Below, piece by piece: positions 53,830 through 63,695 of a DNA stretch of 64,000 nucleotides (within the stretch, counting starts at the first letter, position 1; each line of letters begins with the position of its first letter). The DNA comes from Actinoplanes sp. L3-i22 (GTDB lineage Bacteria; Actinomycetota; Actinomycetes; Mycobacteriales; Micromonosporaceae). The stretch is taken from positions 1,794,001 through 1,858,000 of the forward strand of contig NZ_AP024745.1 of assembly GCF_019704555.1 (NCBI RefSeq), read 5' to 3'. A model generated the notes under the pieces. It searched no databases, was not told the origin of the DNA, and saw only the letters and a program-made list of their open reading frames with translations. Position numbers and translations under genes: made by a program.

Positions 53830-54342
53830 CCCACCCGCCCGGCCGGGCGGGTGGGGCTGCCTCGCGCCGCCGAAAGCAGCCCTGATCGCCGGCCGCCGGT
53901 CTCGGCCGGCGTTGAGGGCTGCCTCGCGGCGCGGGAATGGGCCTGAGCGCCAGCAGGTCTTTGCCGCAGCCGGCGGCCTCGATCACGCTGCCGGCGGTGC
54001 GGGCGGTCACCGCCAGGAGCCGCCGCAGAGCCGGCGGCGCCGCCGCGGTCGAGCCGAGGGCGGCGGCGCGGCTGGGGGGTGTTTGTGGAGGGATTGCGCG
54101 CTCCACAGTCGCCGCTCGTGGGCTCCACTTTCCTCCCTCGCGGCGCTCCACTTTCCTCCCCACCCGCGGGTGAATCCCTCCACCAGGGGGTTTTCGGCCG
54201 GTTTGCGCGGGACTTATCGAACCTCGTGCGCCGGATGTCGGAAACCGGACCTCGTGGATCATGCTCGCGCCCTCCACTTCGAGCCACCCCCTGTGAACTG
54301 GGATTACGTCCGCGAAAACAGCTCGCGAGCACTCGCTTTCGG

Positions 54343-54385
54343 GTTGCAGGTGGAGGGAAGTGGAGTAGAGTGGGGCCCAGTGGCA
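54343..54385 (+). promoter_or_regulatory. dcw promoter overlaid by four MraZ boxes
   Basis: GTGGAG (54350), GTGGAG (54360), GTGGGG (54370) and GTGGCA (54380) repeat at exactly 10 bp, the helical-phase layout of MraZ operators. A -35 TTGCAG (54344-54349) and -10 TAGAGT (54366-54371), 16 bp apart, lie within the array. MraZ binding would block RNA polymerase, giving autoregulation of the dcw operon. A leader of about 120 bp precedes mraZ. Confidence 0.75.
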
Positions 54386-54500
54386 GGACCGAGGAACCGA
54401 ACCATGGGACTCGACCCGCGGAGCCTGCCGGCCCGAGTTGACAGGCGGTCCGCCCCCTCCGCGAAGGGGTAAACCGCCACGGCAAGGGGGTGGGGGCCGG

Positions 54501-54932
54501 ATGTTCCTCGGCACGCATACCCCCCGGCTGGACGAAAAGGGCCGGCTGATCCTCCCGGCGAAGTTCCGCGACGAGCTGGCGGGAGGTGTCGTGATCACCA
54601 AAGGACAGGAACGCTGTCTGTACGTGTTCCCGATGCCGGAGTTCCAGCGCATCGCGGGCCAGCTGCGCGAGGCGCCGGTGACCAACAAGCCGGCGCGGGC
54701 GTACAGCCGGGTCTTCTTCGCCAGCGCGCACGACGAGGTTCCCGACAAACAGGGCCGGGTCACCATCCCCGCACATCTGCGGGAGTACGCGAGTCTCGGC
54801 CGGGATCTCGTGGTGATCGGGGCCAGCACCAGGGTCGAGATCTGGGACAAGCAGTCCTGGGACGACTACCTCTCGGCGAGCGAGCAGGAGTTCGCCGACA
54901 TCGAGGAGGGGGTGCTGCCCGGCGGACTGTAG
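54501..54932 (+). CDS. mraZ: Transcriptional regulator MraZ
   Basis: 143 residues made of two SpoVT/AbrB-type swapped-hairpin repeats: [26 protein letters not shown] and [23 protein letters not shown], each with the conserved DxxGRxxxP pattern. It binds its own promoter, where four 10-bp-spaced GTGG boxes are visible. ATG 54501 with GGGGGTGGGGG upstream; first gene of the dcw cluster. Confidence 0.95.
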   Translation: MFLGTHTPRLDEKGRLILPAKFRDELAGGVVITKGQERCLYVFPMPEFQRIAGQLREAPVTNKPARAYSRVFFASAHDEVPDKQGRVTIPAHLREYASLGRDLVVIGASTRVEIWDKQSWDDYLSASEQEFADIEEGVLPGGL

Positions 54933-54984
54933 GGCGTGGCACTCGGTGGGCCGCTGGGAGTGCGGCCCGGACGCCACTGCTGCC

Positions 54985-55140
54985 GTACTGCGAGATCTCC
55001 AGCCGCTCCCGCTCCTGGCGCCTCTTCCCCGGCGCCAGGCGCGTGTCCGGGTCCGGGTTCACCGGGGCACGGACAGAGCGGATGGGGATCTGGCGGTACG
55101 GACGGGCGGCCGGGCCGGAACGGGCAGCGATATTGGTAAC
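54985..55140 (+). ncRNA. Candidate structured leader upstream of rsmH (mraW RNA motif)
   Basis: The 239 bp between mraZ and rsmH contain a hairpin CTGGCGCC/GGCGCCAG near 55015-55038 and a G-rich single-stranded-looking stretch (gacagagcggatggggat). Actinobacteria have a described conserved RNA, the mraW motif, at exactly this position, so this is a plausible instance. Identification is by position and structure only. Confidence 0.4.
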
Positions 55141-55171
55141 AACCGAGTGTGAAACGCGAACGGGTGGGTCA

Positions 55172-56257
55172 ATGGGGGTCGACATGGGGGAGCCGCGCGG
55201 CACGCACGTTCCGGTGCTGCTGGAACGGTGCCTCGATCTGCTCGGCCCGGCTCTGGCCCGGCCCGGCGCGGTGCACGTCGACTTCACGCTGGGTCTCGGT
55301 GGGCACGCCGAGGCGGTGCTGGAGCGGTTCCCGGAGGCGGTCCTGATCGGACTGGACCGGGACACCGAGGCGCTGGCCCATTCGCGGCACCGGCTCGCCC
55401 GCTTCGAGGAGCGGATCCATCTGGTGCACGCCGTCTACCACGAGCTGCCCCGGGTGCTCGACGAGCTGCGGATCCCGGCGATCGACAGCGGGCTGTTCGA
55501 CCTGGGCGTCTCCTCGTTGCAGCTGGACGAGGCGGACCGCGGGTTCGCCTACGCCCAGGACGCCCCGCTGGACATGCGGATGGACCAGTCCCGCGGGATC
55601 ACCGCGGAAGAGGTCGTCAACACGTACGAGCCGGGTGCGCTGGTCCGCATCCTCCGGCAGTACGGCGAGGAGAAGTTCGCCCCGCGGGTGGTCTCGTCGA
55701 TCGTGCGGGAGCGGGCGAAGGCCCGGATCGTCTCGACGGCCCGGCTGGCGGAGCTGATCAAGGACGCCATCCCGGCCGCCGCGCGGCGAACGGGTGGAAA
55801 TCCCGCGAAAAGGTCGTTCCAGGCACTACGCATTGAGGTCAACGCCGAGCTTGACGTGCTCGAATCCGCTATTCCGGCGGCTTTGGACGCGTTGTCGCCC
55901 GCCGGGCGACTTGTGGTGATGAGTTATCAATCTCTGGAGGACAGGATCGTCAAGCGCGCGCTCACCGCGAGGGCGCGCAGCACCGGGCCGATCGACCTGC
56001 CGGTCGAACTGCCCGGGACGGGTCCGACGCTGCGGCTGCTGACCAGGGGGTCAGAACTGCCCAGCGAGGCGGAGGTGGCGGAGAACCCGCGGGCGGCTTC
56101 GGTGAAGCTGCGCGCGGTGGAACGGATCGACGAGCTTCAGAGCAGGGCGAACCAGCAGCCCGGGACCGGCCGCGAGCGGCCCCGGACGGCTGGCAGAGGT
56201 GGGGGACAGGGGCGGCGACGCCCGGGGCCGAGCCATGAGGGGGAGGGGGAAGCATGA
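55172..56257 (+). CDS. rsmH: 16S rRNA (cytosine1402-N4)-methyltransferase
   Basis: 361 residues. SAM motif [40 protein letters not shown] and [19 protein letters not shown], with [16 protein letters not shown] near the C-terminus, are RsmH signatures. Starts at ATG 55172 or 55184. The C-terminal tail (from about 340) is Arg/Gly-rich. The stop overlaps the ftsL-like start (ATGA, 56254-56257). Confidence 0.93.
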   Translation: MGVDMGEPRGTHVPVLLERCLDLLGPALARPGAVHVDFTLGLGGHAEAVLERFPEAVLIGLDRDTEALAHSRHRLARFEERIHLVHAVYHELPRVLDELRIPAIDSGLFDLGVSSLQLDEADRGFAYAQDAPLDMRMDQSRGITAEEVVNTYEPGALVRILRQYGEEKFAPRVVSSIVRERAKARIVSTARLAELIKDAIPAAARRTGGNPAKRSFQALRIEVNAELDVLESAIPAALDALSPAGRLVVMSYQSLEDRIVKRALTARARSTGPIDLPVELPGTGPTLRLLTRGSELPSEAEVAENPRAASVKLRAVERIDELQSRANQQPGTGRERPRTAGRGGGQGRRRPGPSHEGEGEA

Positions 56258-57117
56258 GCGAGCGAACGAACGCGCCGCGGTCGGGGGGCCGTGCGGCGCA
56301 ACCGCGGTCCACGGCCGGCGAGCGTGGACGCGGGGCGGCCCGCGAGGCCGCGACCGGCGGGATCGACGCGCGGGGGGCGCGTAGGTCCGGCCGGACCGGT
56401 GCCGGCCCACGGGGCGCCGACACGCGCCGGTCCGGGATGCGGAGCGACGAGGGGCGCGGGGGCGCCGGGCTGCGCGTCGAGGGGGACATCCAGGTGCAGA
56501 TCGAGGGCACCGCGGCGAAGCGGCTGGACACCGGCGAGGCAGCCGTTCCGGTCCTGCCCCGCCTGCGGGTCGCGCCGCCGATGCCGATCCGGGCGCCGCG
56601 GCCGATGTTCGCGGCCGGCCTGATCGCCCTGGTGCTGCTCGGCGTGGTCGGCATTCAGCTGATCAACACCAAGGCCATGGAGCAGACGTTCCGGCTCGAG
56701 GCGCTGCGCAAGAACCAGGCCACCCTGGACGAGCAGCAGCAGGAGCTGCAGCAGCAGCTGAACCAGGTGTCCAGCCCGGGCAACCTGGCGGCCGCCGCGC
56801 GCCGGCTGGGCCTGGTGCAGGCGAACCCGCCGGCGATGATCCGGCTGCCGGACGGCAAGATCATCCGGACGCCGTCGCCGGGCAAGGGCCAGACCTCGGT
56901 CACCGCCCAGGAGTCGCTGACGACGGGCGCCGCGAACGCACCCGCCACGCCGGCGACCCAGGGCGCGACCGGCCAGAACGCGACCGGCCAGAACGCGACC
57001 GGCCAGAACGCGACCGGCCAGAACGCGACCGGTCAGAGCACCACGGGTCAGAACACCGGCCAGACCGCCGACGGCCAGAACGGCGCCGACCAGAACGCTG
57101 TGGGAACGGGGCAGTAA
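56254..57117 (+). CDS. FtsL-like septum protein with repetitive C-terminus
   Basis: 287 residues: a long basic disordered N-terminus (about 1-110), one transmembrane helix ([20 protein letters not shown]), then a coiled coil ([19 protein letters not shown]) and an FtsL-like [15 protein letters not shown]. Position between rsmH and ftsI is that of ftsL. Canonical FtsL is about 100-120 residues; here the tail carries about five GQNAT repeats encoded by 15-bp tandem units. Likely a divisome scaffold with FtsB/FtsQ. Confidence 0.75.
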   Translation: MSERTNAPRSGGRAAQPRSTAGERGRGAAREAATGGIDARGARRSGRTGAGPRGADTRRSGMRSDEGRGGAGLRVEGDIQVQIEGTAAKRLDTGEAAVPVLPRLRVAPPMPIRAPRPMFAAGLIALVLLGVVGIQLINTKAMEQTFRLEALRKNQATLDEQQQELQQQLNQVSSPGNLAAAARRLGLVQANPPAMIRLPDGKIIRTPSPGKGQTSVTAQESLTTGAANAPATPATQGATGQNATGQNATGQNATGQNATGQSTTGQNTGQTADGQNGADQNAVGTGQ

Positions 57118-57120
57118 GCC

Positions 57121-59478
57121 GTGTCGCCGCGAGCCGACGACGAGACGCCGCGCCGGGGCACTCCGCCCCGGCGCGGCGCGTCCCGTGCCGTCCCCGCCGA
57201 GGGACAAGACGAGCCCGAGCGCCCCGAGCGGCGCGGTTTCTCCGGCATCGGTGAGGCGCGGGCGTACACGCCGCGCGGCCGCACGGTGGCCGAGCGCGGA
57301 CGCACCCCGCGGACCGGGCGCACCGCGGACCCGTTCCGGCCGGCGTTGCAGGTGGTCGAGGGCGGCGAGGGCGGGACCCGGGCCCGGCAGCGCGGCGCAC
57401 GCCCGGCCGAGCCCCGCGAGACCGGCCGCGAGCGGACCGAGAAGCGCACGCCGGAGAAGCGGACGCCGGAGAAGCGGGAGCCGCGCGAGGCGCGGGAGAA
57501 CAAACGCGAGACCACCCGGGAGACCGCCGCGCCGGCGAAACGGCCGCGGCCGGCCGAGGCGCGCGACGATTTCCGGGTACGGCGTGATCCCCCGCCCGCC
57601 CGGGCCGCCGCTTCCCGCCGTACCCCCAAGCCGGAACCCGGACCACGGCGGACGGTGACCGAACGCAGCCGCCGCGGCCCGGTCCGGGCGCCGGCCCGCC
57701 GGCCCCGGCCGGTGCCGGCCGAACCGCCGAAGCTGGCCAACAGCACGCGCCGCCTGCGGCTCGGCACGGTGCTCGCGCTGTCGCTGTTCGTCATGATCGG
57801 CGTGCGGCTGGTGGTGCTGCAGGTGGCGACGTCGCCGACCGAGGTGCAGAGCCTGGTCAAACTGCGCGAGAAGCGGCTCAGCACGGTCGAGCTGCCGGCG
57901 CCGCGGGGCAGCATCATGGACCGCAACGGGGCGATCCTGGCGAACAGCGTCGAGGCGCGGTACATCTACGCCGACCCGGAGAACGAGAAGCTGCAGCGCG
58001 ACGTCCCGGGCACGGCCGGGAAACTGGCCCCGCTGCTCGGCGTCGCGCCGTCCACGCTGATCGCGCTGATGCAGCGCAAGCAGGTGATGGGGACCTGGCT
58101 GAAGTTCCGCTACCTGAAGCGGGGCGTGGACATCTCGATCGCCGGCGAGATCGAGGCGATGAAGCTGCCGGGCATCTACACGCACATCGACGAGCGGCGG
58201 GACGTGCCCGGCAAGGACCTCGCGGCGAACCTGATCGGGTTCACCGGGGACAACCAGCACGGCCTGGAGGGCCTCGAGGCGCGCTACGACGACCTGCTGC
58301 ACGGCACCGACGGCAAGCGGGTCTTCGAGACCGGTGCGGGCAATCTGAACGTGCCCATCACCGGCGGCTACGAGCAGGAGACCGCGGCCAAGCCGGGCAG
58401 CTCGCTGAAGCTGACCATCGACCGCTGGGTGCAGTACAACACGCAGCGGATCCTGGACGCCGAGGCGGAGAAGAACCACGCCACGGTGGCCGGCGCGGTG
58501 GTGATGGACATCAAGACCGGCGAGATCGTGTCCCAGGCCAGTTACCCGTCCTACAACGCGGCCAAGCCGCAGGACTACGACCCGGCGGACCGGATCGACG
58601 TGCCGACCGCGGTGGTCACCGACCCGGGCTCCAGCCACAAGCCGTTCGTGATCGGGGCGGCCCTGCAGGAGGGGCTGATCACGCCGGACTCGACGATCGA
58701 GGTGGCGCCGGCGATCCGGAAGGGCGACACCTCGTTCAAGGACAGTCACCAGCAGGCCAAGGGCACCCAGCTCTCGATCGCCGGGATCCTGGCCTACTCG
58801 TCCAACGTGGGGACCATCCGGATCGGCGACCAGCTGGGCAAGGACAAGATCTACGAGTACCAGCAGAAGTTCGGGCTGGGCACGGCGACCGGCGAGGGCA
58901 TGCCCGGCGAGGCGAGCGGGCTGCTGCTGAAGCCGGACGAGTGGAGCGGCTCGGCGTACGGCTCGGTCCCGATCGGCCTGAGCGTCTCGGCGACCCTGGT
59001 GCAGATGGCGGCCGGCTACGGCGCGATCGCCAACGACGGCGTCTACATCCAGCCGCACCTGATCAAGTCGACGATCTCCGGCGCCGACGGGACGGAGACG
59101 CCCGGGCCCGCCCCGGAGACGCACCGGGTGCTGGACGCCAAGATCGCCGCCCAGCTGCGGACGCTGATGGAGGCGGTGACCGAGGACGACGGCACCGGCG
59201 TCAAGGCGCAGGTCCCCAGTTACCGGGTGGCCGGCAAGACCGGCACCGGCGGGATGGTCGTCGACGGGCAGTACACCAGCCACAACGCGAGCTCGTTCGT
59301 GGGCATGGCGCCGGCCGAGAACCCGCGCTACGTCGTCGCGGTCGCGATGGACGTGGCGAAGGGCACCGGCGGCGAGGTGGCCGCCCCGGCCTTCTCCCAG
59401 ATCATGTCCTACACCCTGCTTCATAACTTTGTGCCACCGTCCACCACGAAGCCGCCGACCTTCAAGATCCATGGATGA
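57121..59478 (+). CDS. ftsI: Penicillin-binding protein FtsI (class B, septal transpeptidase)
   Basis: 785 residues. About 200 residues of basic disordered N-terminus (EKRTPEKRTPEKREP repeats), a transmembrane helix (LGTVLALSLFVMIGVRLVVL) and the dimerisation domain (LPAPRGSIMDRNGAILANS). The transpeptidase has Ser504 in the SxxK motif (SSHK), SSN at 560-562 and KTG at 706-708. It cross-links septal peptidoglycan. Actinobacterial homologues are usually 600-700 residues, so the N-terminus is long. GTG start three bases after the ftsL-like stop. Confidence 0.92.
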   Translation: MSPRADDETPRRGTPPRRGASRAVPAEGQDEPERPERRGFSGIGEARAYTPRGRTVAERGRTPRTGRTADPFRPALQVVEGGEGGTRARQRGARPAEPRETGRERTEKRTPEKRTPEKREPREARENKRETTRETAAPAKRPRPAEARDDFRVRRDPPPARAAASRRTPKPEPGPRRTVTERSRRGPVRAPARRPRPVPAEPPKLANSTRRLRLGTVLALSLFVMIGVRLVVLQVATSPTEVQSLVKLREKRLSTVELPAPRGSIMDRNGAILANSVEARYIYADPENEKLQRDVPGTAGKLAPLLGVAPSTLIALMQRKQVMGTWLKFRYLKRGVDISIAGEIEAMKLPGIYTHIDERRDVPGKDLAANLIGFTGDNQHGLEGLEARYDDLLHGTDGKRVFETGAGNLNVPITGGYEQETAAKPGSSLKLTIDRWVQYNTQRILDAEAEKNHATVAGAVVMDIKTGEIVSQASYPSYNAAKPQDYDPADRIDVPTAVVTDPGSSHKPFVIGAALQEGLITPDSTIEVAPAIRKGDTSFKDSHQQAKGTQLSIAGILAYSSNVGTIRIGDQLGKDKIYEYQQKFGLGTATGEGMPGEASGLLLKPDEWSGSAYGSVPIGLSVSATLVQMAAGYGAIANDGVYIQPHLIKSTISGADGTETPGPAPETHRVLDAKIAAQLRTLMEAVTEDDGTGVKAQVPSYRVAGKTGTGGMVVDGQYTSHNASSFVGMAPAENPRYVVAVAMDVAKGTGGEVAAPAFSQIMSYTLLHNFVPPSTTKPPTFKIHG

Positions 59479-59495
59479 GATCAGGGCGCATGGCG

Positions 59496-59527
59496 TTGAC
59501 GGGAACGCGCGGAGTACCGGGTAGGGT
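59496..59527 (+). promoter_or_regulatory. Possible internal promoter before murE
   Basis: TTGACG (59496-59501), 20-bp spacer, TAGGGT (59522-59527), then eight bases and the GTG of murE. The spacer is longer than ideal; it may boost mur gene expression independently of the mraZ promoter. Confidence 0.4.
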
Positions 59528-59535
59528 CTGACGCC

Positions 59536-61041
59536 GTGTCCGGCATTCCCCGACCCGAGACCGTCGCACCGTTGCCGTTGAGCCAGCTCGCGCAGCTGCT
59601 CGAGGCCACGCTGCACGGTGGTGACATCGCTGTCACCGGGGTCACTCACAGTAGTGGCGCAGTGCGCCCTGGCGATCTTTACGCGGCGCTGCCCGGCGCG
59701 AACCGGCATGGTGCCGAGTTCGTCGCCGACGCGGCCCGGCTCGGCGCGGTGGCGGTGCTGACCAACCCGGACGGGCGCGACCTCGCGCTCGCCGCCGGGT
59801 TGCCGGTGCTGGTCGCCGAGGATCCGAGAGCGGTGCTCGGCGCGGCCGCCGCGGCGATCTACGGCGAGCCGTCCCGGCGGCTCACCATGATCGGCATCAC
59901 CGGGACGGCCGGGAAGACCTCGACGTCGTACCTGGTGGAGGCCGGGCTGCGGGCGGCCGGGAAGGTCACCGGCCTGGTCGGCACGGTGGAGACCCGGCTC
60001 GGCGACTTCGTGGTCAAGAGCGTGCGGACCACCCCCGAGGCGCCCGACCTGCAGGCGATCCTGGCGGCCGGGGTGGAGCGTGGCGTGTCCGCCGTGGTGA
60101 TGGAGGTGTCCAGCCACGCCCTGGTGATGGGGCGGGCCGACGGGATCCGCTTCGCGGCCTCCGGCTACACCAACTTCGGCCAGGACCACCTGGACTTCCA
60201 TCCGACGTCGGAGGAGTACTTCGCGGCGAAGGCCCGGCTGTTCGACGGCCGGTCGGCGATCGGCGTCCTGAACTACGACGATCCCGCCGTCATGTCGCTC
60301 TCGTCACCTGAAACGGTGACTTATTCGGCGACCGGCGACTCGGCGGCGACCTGGTGGGCCGCCGACGTGCGGCCGTCCGCCTTCGGCCAGCTGTTCACCG
60401 CGCACGGGCCCGGCGGCCGCACCGTCGCGACCGGCGTGGCGCTGCCCGGCCTGCACAACGTGGCGAACGCGCTGCTCGCGCTGGCGCTGCTGGCCGCGGT
60501 CGGGATCGACCCGGAGGTCGCGGGCCGCGGGATCCTGGAGTGCCGGGGCGTGCCCGGCCGGCTGGAGCAGGTCGAGGCGGACAGCGAGGTGCTCGGCGTC
60601 GTCGACTACGCGCACAAGCCGAACGCGATCGTCGCCGCCCTGGCCGCGCTGCGCGAGCTGGCCACCGCCCGCGGCGGGCAGCTGATCTGCGTGCTCGGCG
60701 CCGGCGGCGACCGGGACCGGGGCAAGCGCCCGCTGATGGGCGAGGCCGCGGCGCACGGCGCCGACCTGGTGATCATCACGGACGACAACCCCAGGACCGA
60801 AGACCCTTCTTCGGTACGGGAGGCCGTGCGCCGTGGCGCCGAGGAGGCGCACACCGCCACCAAGGTGGTCGAGGTGGCCGGCCGCCGTGCGGCGATCGAC
60901 GAGGCGGTCCGGCTGGCCGCGGCCGGCGACGTGATCGCCGTCCTGGGCAAGGGCAACGAACAGGGTCAGGAGGTGAACGGCCAGGTGCTGCCGTTCGACG
61001 ACCGGATCGAGCTGGCCGCGGCACTGGGCGGTCGCTCATGA
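59536..61041 (+). CDS. murE: UDP-MurNAc-L-Ala-D-Glu:meso-DAP ligase
   Basis: 501 residues. ATP-binding GITGTAGKTSTSYLVEAGL, Mur-ligase central domain and the substrate-specificity motif DNPR (417-420, DDNPRTEDPSS), which marks addition of meso-diaminopimelate rather than lysine. Cytoplasmic step of lipid II precursor synthesis. The TGA overlaps the murF ATG (61038-61041). Confidence 0.95.
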   Translation: MSGIPRPETVAPLPLSQLAQLLEATLHGGDIAVTGVTHSSGAVRPGDLYAALPGANRHGAEFVADAARLGAVAVLTNPDGRDLALAAGLPVLVAEDPRAVLGAAAAAIYGEPSRRLTMIGITGTAGKTSTSYLVEAGLRAAGKVTGLVGTVETRLGDFVVKSVRTTPEAPDLQAILAAGVERGVSAVVMEVSSHALVMGRADGIRFAASGYTNFGQDHLDFHPTSEEYFAAKARLFDGRSAIGVLNYDDPAVMSLSSPETVTYSATGDSAATWWAADVRPSAFGQLFTAHGPGGRTVATGVALPGLHNVANALLALALLAAVGIDPEVAGRGILECRGVPGRLEQVEADSEVLGVVDYAHKPNAIVAALAALRELATARGGQLICVLGAGGDRDRGKRPLMGEAAAHGADLVIITDDNPRTEDPSSVREAVRRGAEEAHTATKVVEVAGRRAAIDEAVRLAAAGDVIAVLGKGNEQGQEVNGQVLPFDDRIELAAALGGRS

Positions 61042-62429
61042 TCCCGCTCTCCCTCGGCGAGATCGCCACGATCACCGGCGGTCGCCTGGTCAACAGCGAC
61101 GGCGCGGAGACGGTCACCGGCGGGGTCGAGTACGACTCCCGCAAGGTCGGCCCGGGCGGCCTGTTCGTGGCGTTCGCCGGCGAGAAGGCGGACGGGCACG
61201 ACTTCGGCCCGAAGGTGGTCGCGGCCGGCGCGGCCGGGGTCCTCGGCACCCGCGACGCCGGGGTGCCCGGTGTGGTGGTCGAGGACCAGCTGGACGCGCT
61301 GGCGAAATTGGCCCACGAGGTGGTCGGGCGGCTGCCCGAGCTGACCGTCGTCGGGCTGACCGGCTCGTCCGGCAAGACCACCACCAAGGACTACCTCGGG
61401 CAGCTGCTGTCCCGGCTCGGGCCGACCGTGGCGCCGGCCGGGTCGCTCAACAACGAGCTGGGCTTTCCGTACACGGTGCTGCAGGCCGACGAGAAGACCC
61501 GCTTCCTGGTGCTGGAGATGGGCGCCCGCGGGGTGGGGCACATCCGGTACCTGACCGACATCGTCCGGCCGTCGATCGGCGTGGTCCTGAACGTGGGGGC
61601 GGCGCACCTCGGCGAGTTCGGGTCGGTCGAGGGCACGGCGCTGGCCAAGGGGGAACTGGTCGAGGCGCTGCCGGCGGACGGCGTGGCGGTGCTGAACGCG
61701 GACGACGCGCTGGTGTCGGCGATGGCGTCGCGCACCGGGGCGCGGGTGCTGCTGGTCGGCGAGGCCGAGGGCGCGGACCTGCGGGCCACCGAGGTCGCGG
61801 TGGACTCGGCGGGGCGGGCTTCGTACGTACTGAAGCATGGTTTTGATCGGGGAGAGGTCCGGCTCGGGGTGGCCGGACGGCACCAGGTGGCGAACTCGCT
61901 GGCCGCCGCGGCGGTCGCGCTGACCGCGGGGATGGCCTTCGCGGAGCTGCTCGTCGCGCTCGGCGAGGTGGGCATCGTCTCCGGCCGGCGGATGGACGTG
62001 TTCGAGGGTCGCAACGGCGCGACCGTCGTCGACGACTCCTACAACGCGAACCCGTCGTCGACCGCGGCGGCGCTGCACGCGCTCGCCGCGATGGGGACCG
62101 GCAAGCGCACCACCGCCGTGCTCGGCTACATGGCCGAGCTCGGTGACCACGAGGTGCCCGGGCACGCCGAGGTGGGCCGCCTGGCCGCCGAGCTCGGTGT
62201 GGACCGGCTGATCGTGGTGGCGGAGAACGCCCGCCCGATCCTGGACGGGGCCGCGGAGGTGGGCGGATGGCGGGGCGCCGCGCACCTCGCCGCCGACCAG
62301 GCCGCCGCGATCGAGTTACTCCGGAACGACCTGCGCGCCGACGACGTCGTGCTGGTCAAGGGTTCCCGGTACCGCACATGGGACGTCGCCGACTGGCTCC
62401 GGCGTTCCGAGGAGGTTCAGCCCACGTGA
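61038..62429 (+). CDS. murF: UDP-MurNAc-tripeptide:D-Ala-D-Ala ligase
   Basis: 463 residues. N-terminal MurF domain ([26 protein letters not shown]), ATP-binding [26 protein letters not shown] and [12 protein letters not shown] are MurF motifs. It adds D-Ala-D-Ala to the UDP-MurNAc tripeptide. ATGA overlap with murE; GTGA overlap with mraY at 62426-62429. Confidence 0.95.
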   Translation: MIPLSLGEIATITGGRLVNSDGAETVTGGVEYDSRKVGPGGLFVAFAGEKADGHDFGPKVVAAGAAGVLGTRDAGVPGVVVEDQLDALAKLAHEVVGRLPELTVVGLTGSSGKTTTKDYLGQLLSRLGPTVAPAGSLNNELGFPYTVLQADEKTRFLVLEMGARGVGHIRYLTDIVRPSIGVVLNVGAAHLGEFGSVEGTALAKGELVEALPADGVAVLNADDALVSAMASRTGARVLLVGEAEGADLRATEVAVDSAGRASYVLKHGFDRGEVRLGVAGRHQVANSLAAAAVALTAGMAFAELLVALGEVGIVSGRRMDVFEGRNGATVVDDSYNANPSSTAAALHALAAMGTGKRTTAVLGYMAELGDHEVPGHAEVGRLAAELGVDRLIVVAENARPILDGAAEVGGWRGAAHLAADQAAAIELLRNDLRADDVVLVKGSRYRTWDVADWLRRSEEVQPT

Positions 62430-63541
62430 GGGCAGTCATCGTCGCGGCCGCGGTCGCCTTTCTCATCTCGCTGTTCGGCACCCCGGTCGCGATCAGGGTC
62501 TTCTCGGCGCTCAAGGCCGGACAGCCGATCCGTACCCTCGGCCCCGCCTCGCACCAGGGCAAGCGGGGCACCCCGACGATGGGCGGCGTGGCCTTCATCC
62601 TGGCGACGGTCTTCGCCTACGTCGCCGGCCACCTCGCCCTGACCACGCTGCCGGACCGGCAGATCGCCCAGGAGCGGCCGACCATGACCGCCCTGGTCCT
62701 GCTCGGGCTGCTGGTGTTCTGCGGCGCGGTCGGCTTCATGGACGACTTCCTGAAGATCCGCAAGCGCAACTCGGACGGTCTCAGCGCCAAGGGCAAGCTG
62801 CTCGGCCAGCTGATCGTCGGCACCGCCTTCGGTATCGCGGCGCTCTACTTCCCGAGCACCAACGGCCAGACCGTGGCCAGCGAGAAGATCTCCTTCATCC
62901 GGGACGTGAGCTGGCTGGACGTCGGCAAGGTCGGCGCGGTGATGGTCTTCGTCTTCGTGATCATGGCGATGTCCAACGGCGTGAACCTGACCGACGGCCT
63001 GGACGGCCTGGCCACCGGCTCGTCGATCCTGGTCCTCGGGGCGTACTCGCTGATCGGCTTCTGGCAGTACCGGCACTGGTGTGGTGACGACAACTACCGG
63101 AGCACCAGCGCGCTCACCGAGGCGCACTGCTACCAGGTGCGAGATCCACTGGAGATCGCGCTGATCGCGGCGGCCGCGGCGGCCGCCCTGGTCGGCTTCC
63201 TGTGGTGGAACACCAACCCGGCCCGGATCTTCATGGGCGACACCGGGGCGCTCGGCCTCGGCGGCCTGATCGGCGGCCTGGCGGTGGCCACCCGGACCAC
63301 GCTGCTCTCGGTGATCATCGGCGGGTTGTTCGTGATCATCACGATGTCCGTGGTCATCCAGATCATCTCGTTCAAGACGACCGGTAAACGGGTGTTCCGG
63401 ATGTCGCCGCTGCAGCACCACTTCGAGCTGGCGGGCTGGTCCGAGGTGAACATCGTGGTCCGGTTCTGGATCATCGCGGGCATCTGCGCGTCGATCGGCC
63501 TGGGCCTGTTCTACAGCGACCATCTGGCGGTCATGGGTTAG
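62426..63541 (+). CDS. mraY: Phospho-MurNAc-pentapeptide translocase
   Basis: 371 residues, about ten transmembrane helices. Signatures: [49 protein letters not shown] (catalytic Asp residues) and [15 protein letters not shown]. Transfers phospho-MurNAc-pentapeptide to undecaprenyl phosphate. GTG 62426 overlaps the murF stop and has GAGGAGG upstream. A hairpin terminator follows, so murD is not immediately next. Confidence 0.95.
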   Translation: MRAVIVAAAVAFLISLFGTPVAIRVFSALKAGQPIRTLGPASHQGKRGTPTMGGVAFILATVFAYVAGHLALTTLPDRQIAQERPTMTALVLLGLLVFCGAVGFMDDFLKIRKRNSDGLSAKGKLLGQLIVGTAFGIAALYFPSTNGQTVASEKISFIRDVSWLDVGKVGAVMVFVFVIMAMSNGVNLTDGLDGLATGSSILVLGAYSLIGFWQYRHWCGDDNYRSTSALTEAHCYQVRDPLEIALIAAAAAAALVGFLWWNTNPARIFMGDTGALGLGGLIGGLAVATRTTLLSVIIGGLFVIITMSVVIQIISFKTTGKRVFRMSPLQHHFELAGWSEVNIVVRFWIIAGICASIGLGLFYSDHLAVMG

Positions 63542-63556
63542 CGAGGTTCGGCGTGA

Positions 63557-63592
63557 CCGGGGGGCTGTGGCGATCGCGCCGCGGCCCCCCGG
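63557..63592 (+). terminator. Terminator after mraY
   Basis: Stem CCGGGGGGC (63557-63565)/GCCCCCCGG (63584-63592) with an internal TGGCG/CGCCG extension. It separates mraY from the following collagen-like gene. Confidence 0.65.
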
Positions 63593-63695
63593 CGTTTCCC
63601 GGGGTGTTGGCCAATGCCGCCGTTTTCCCCCGAAAGGGTCTGATTTCTTCCTAGGCTGATGAGCGCCAACCATCGCCCAGAGGACGGATCCATCG

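Noticed and set aside
53622..54340. Open frames on both strands between the NlpC gene and mraZ
   Set aside because: Frames consist of hairpin and repeat sequence, lack ribosome sites and recognisable domains; treated as non-coding.
56137..60201. 1354-codon minus-strand frame opposite ftsI and murE
   Set aside because: Antisense to confident dcw genes, low-complexity composition, no domains.
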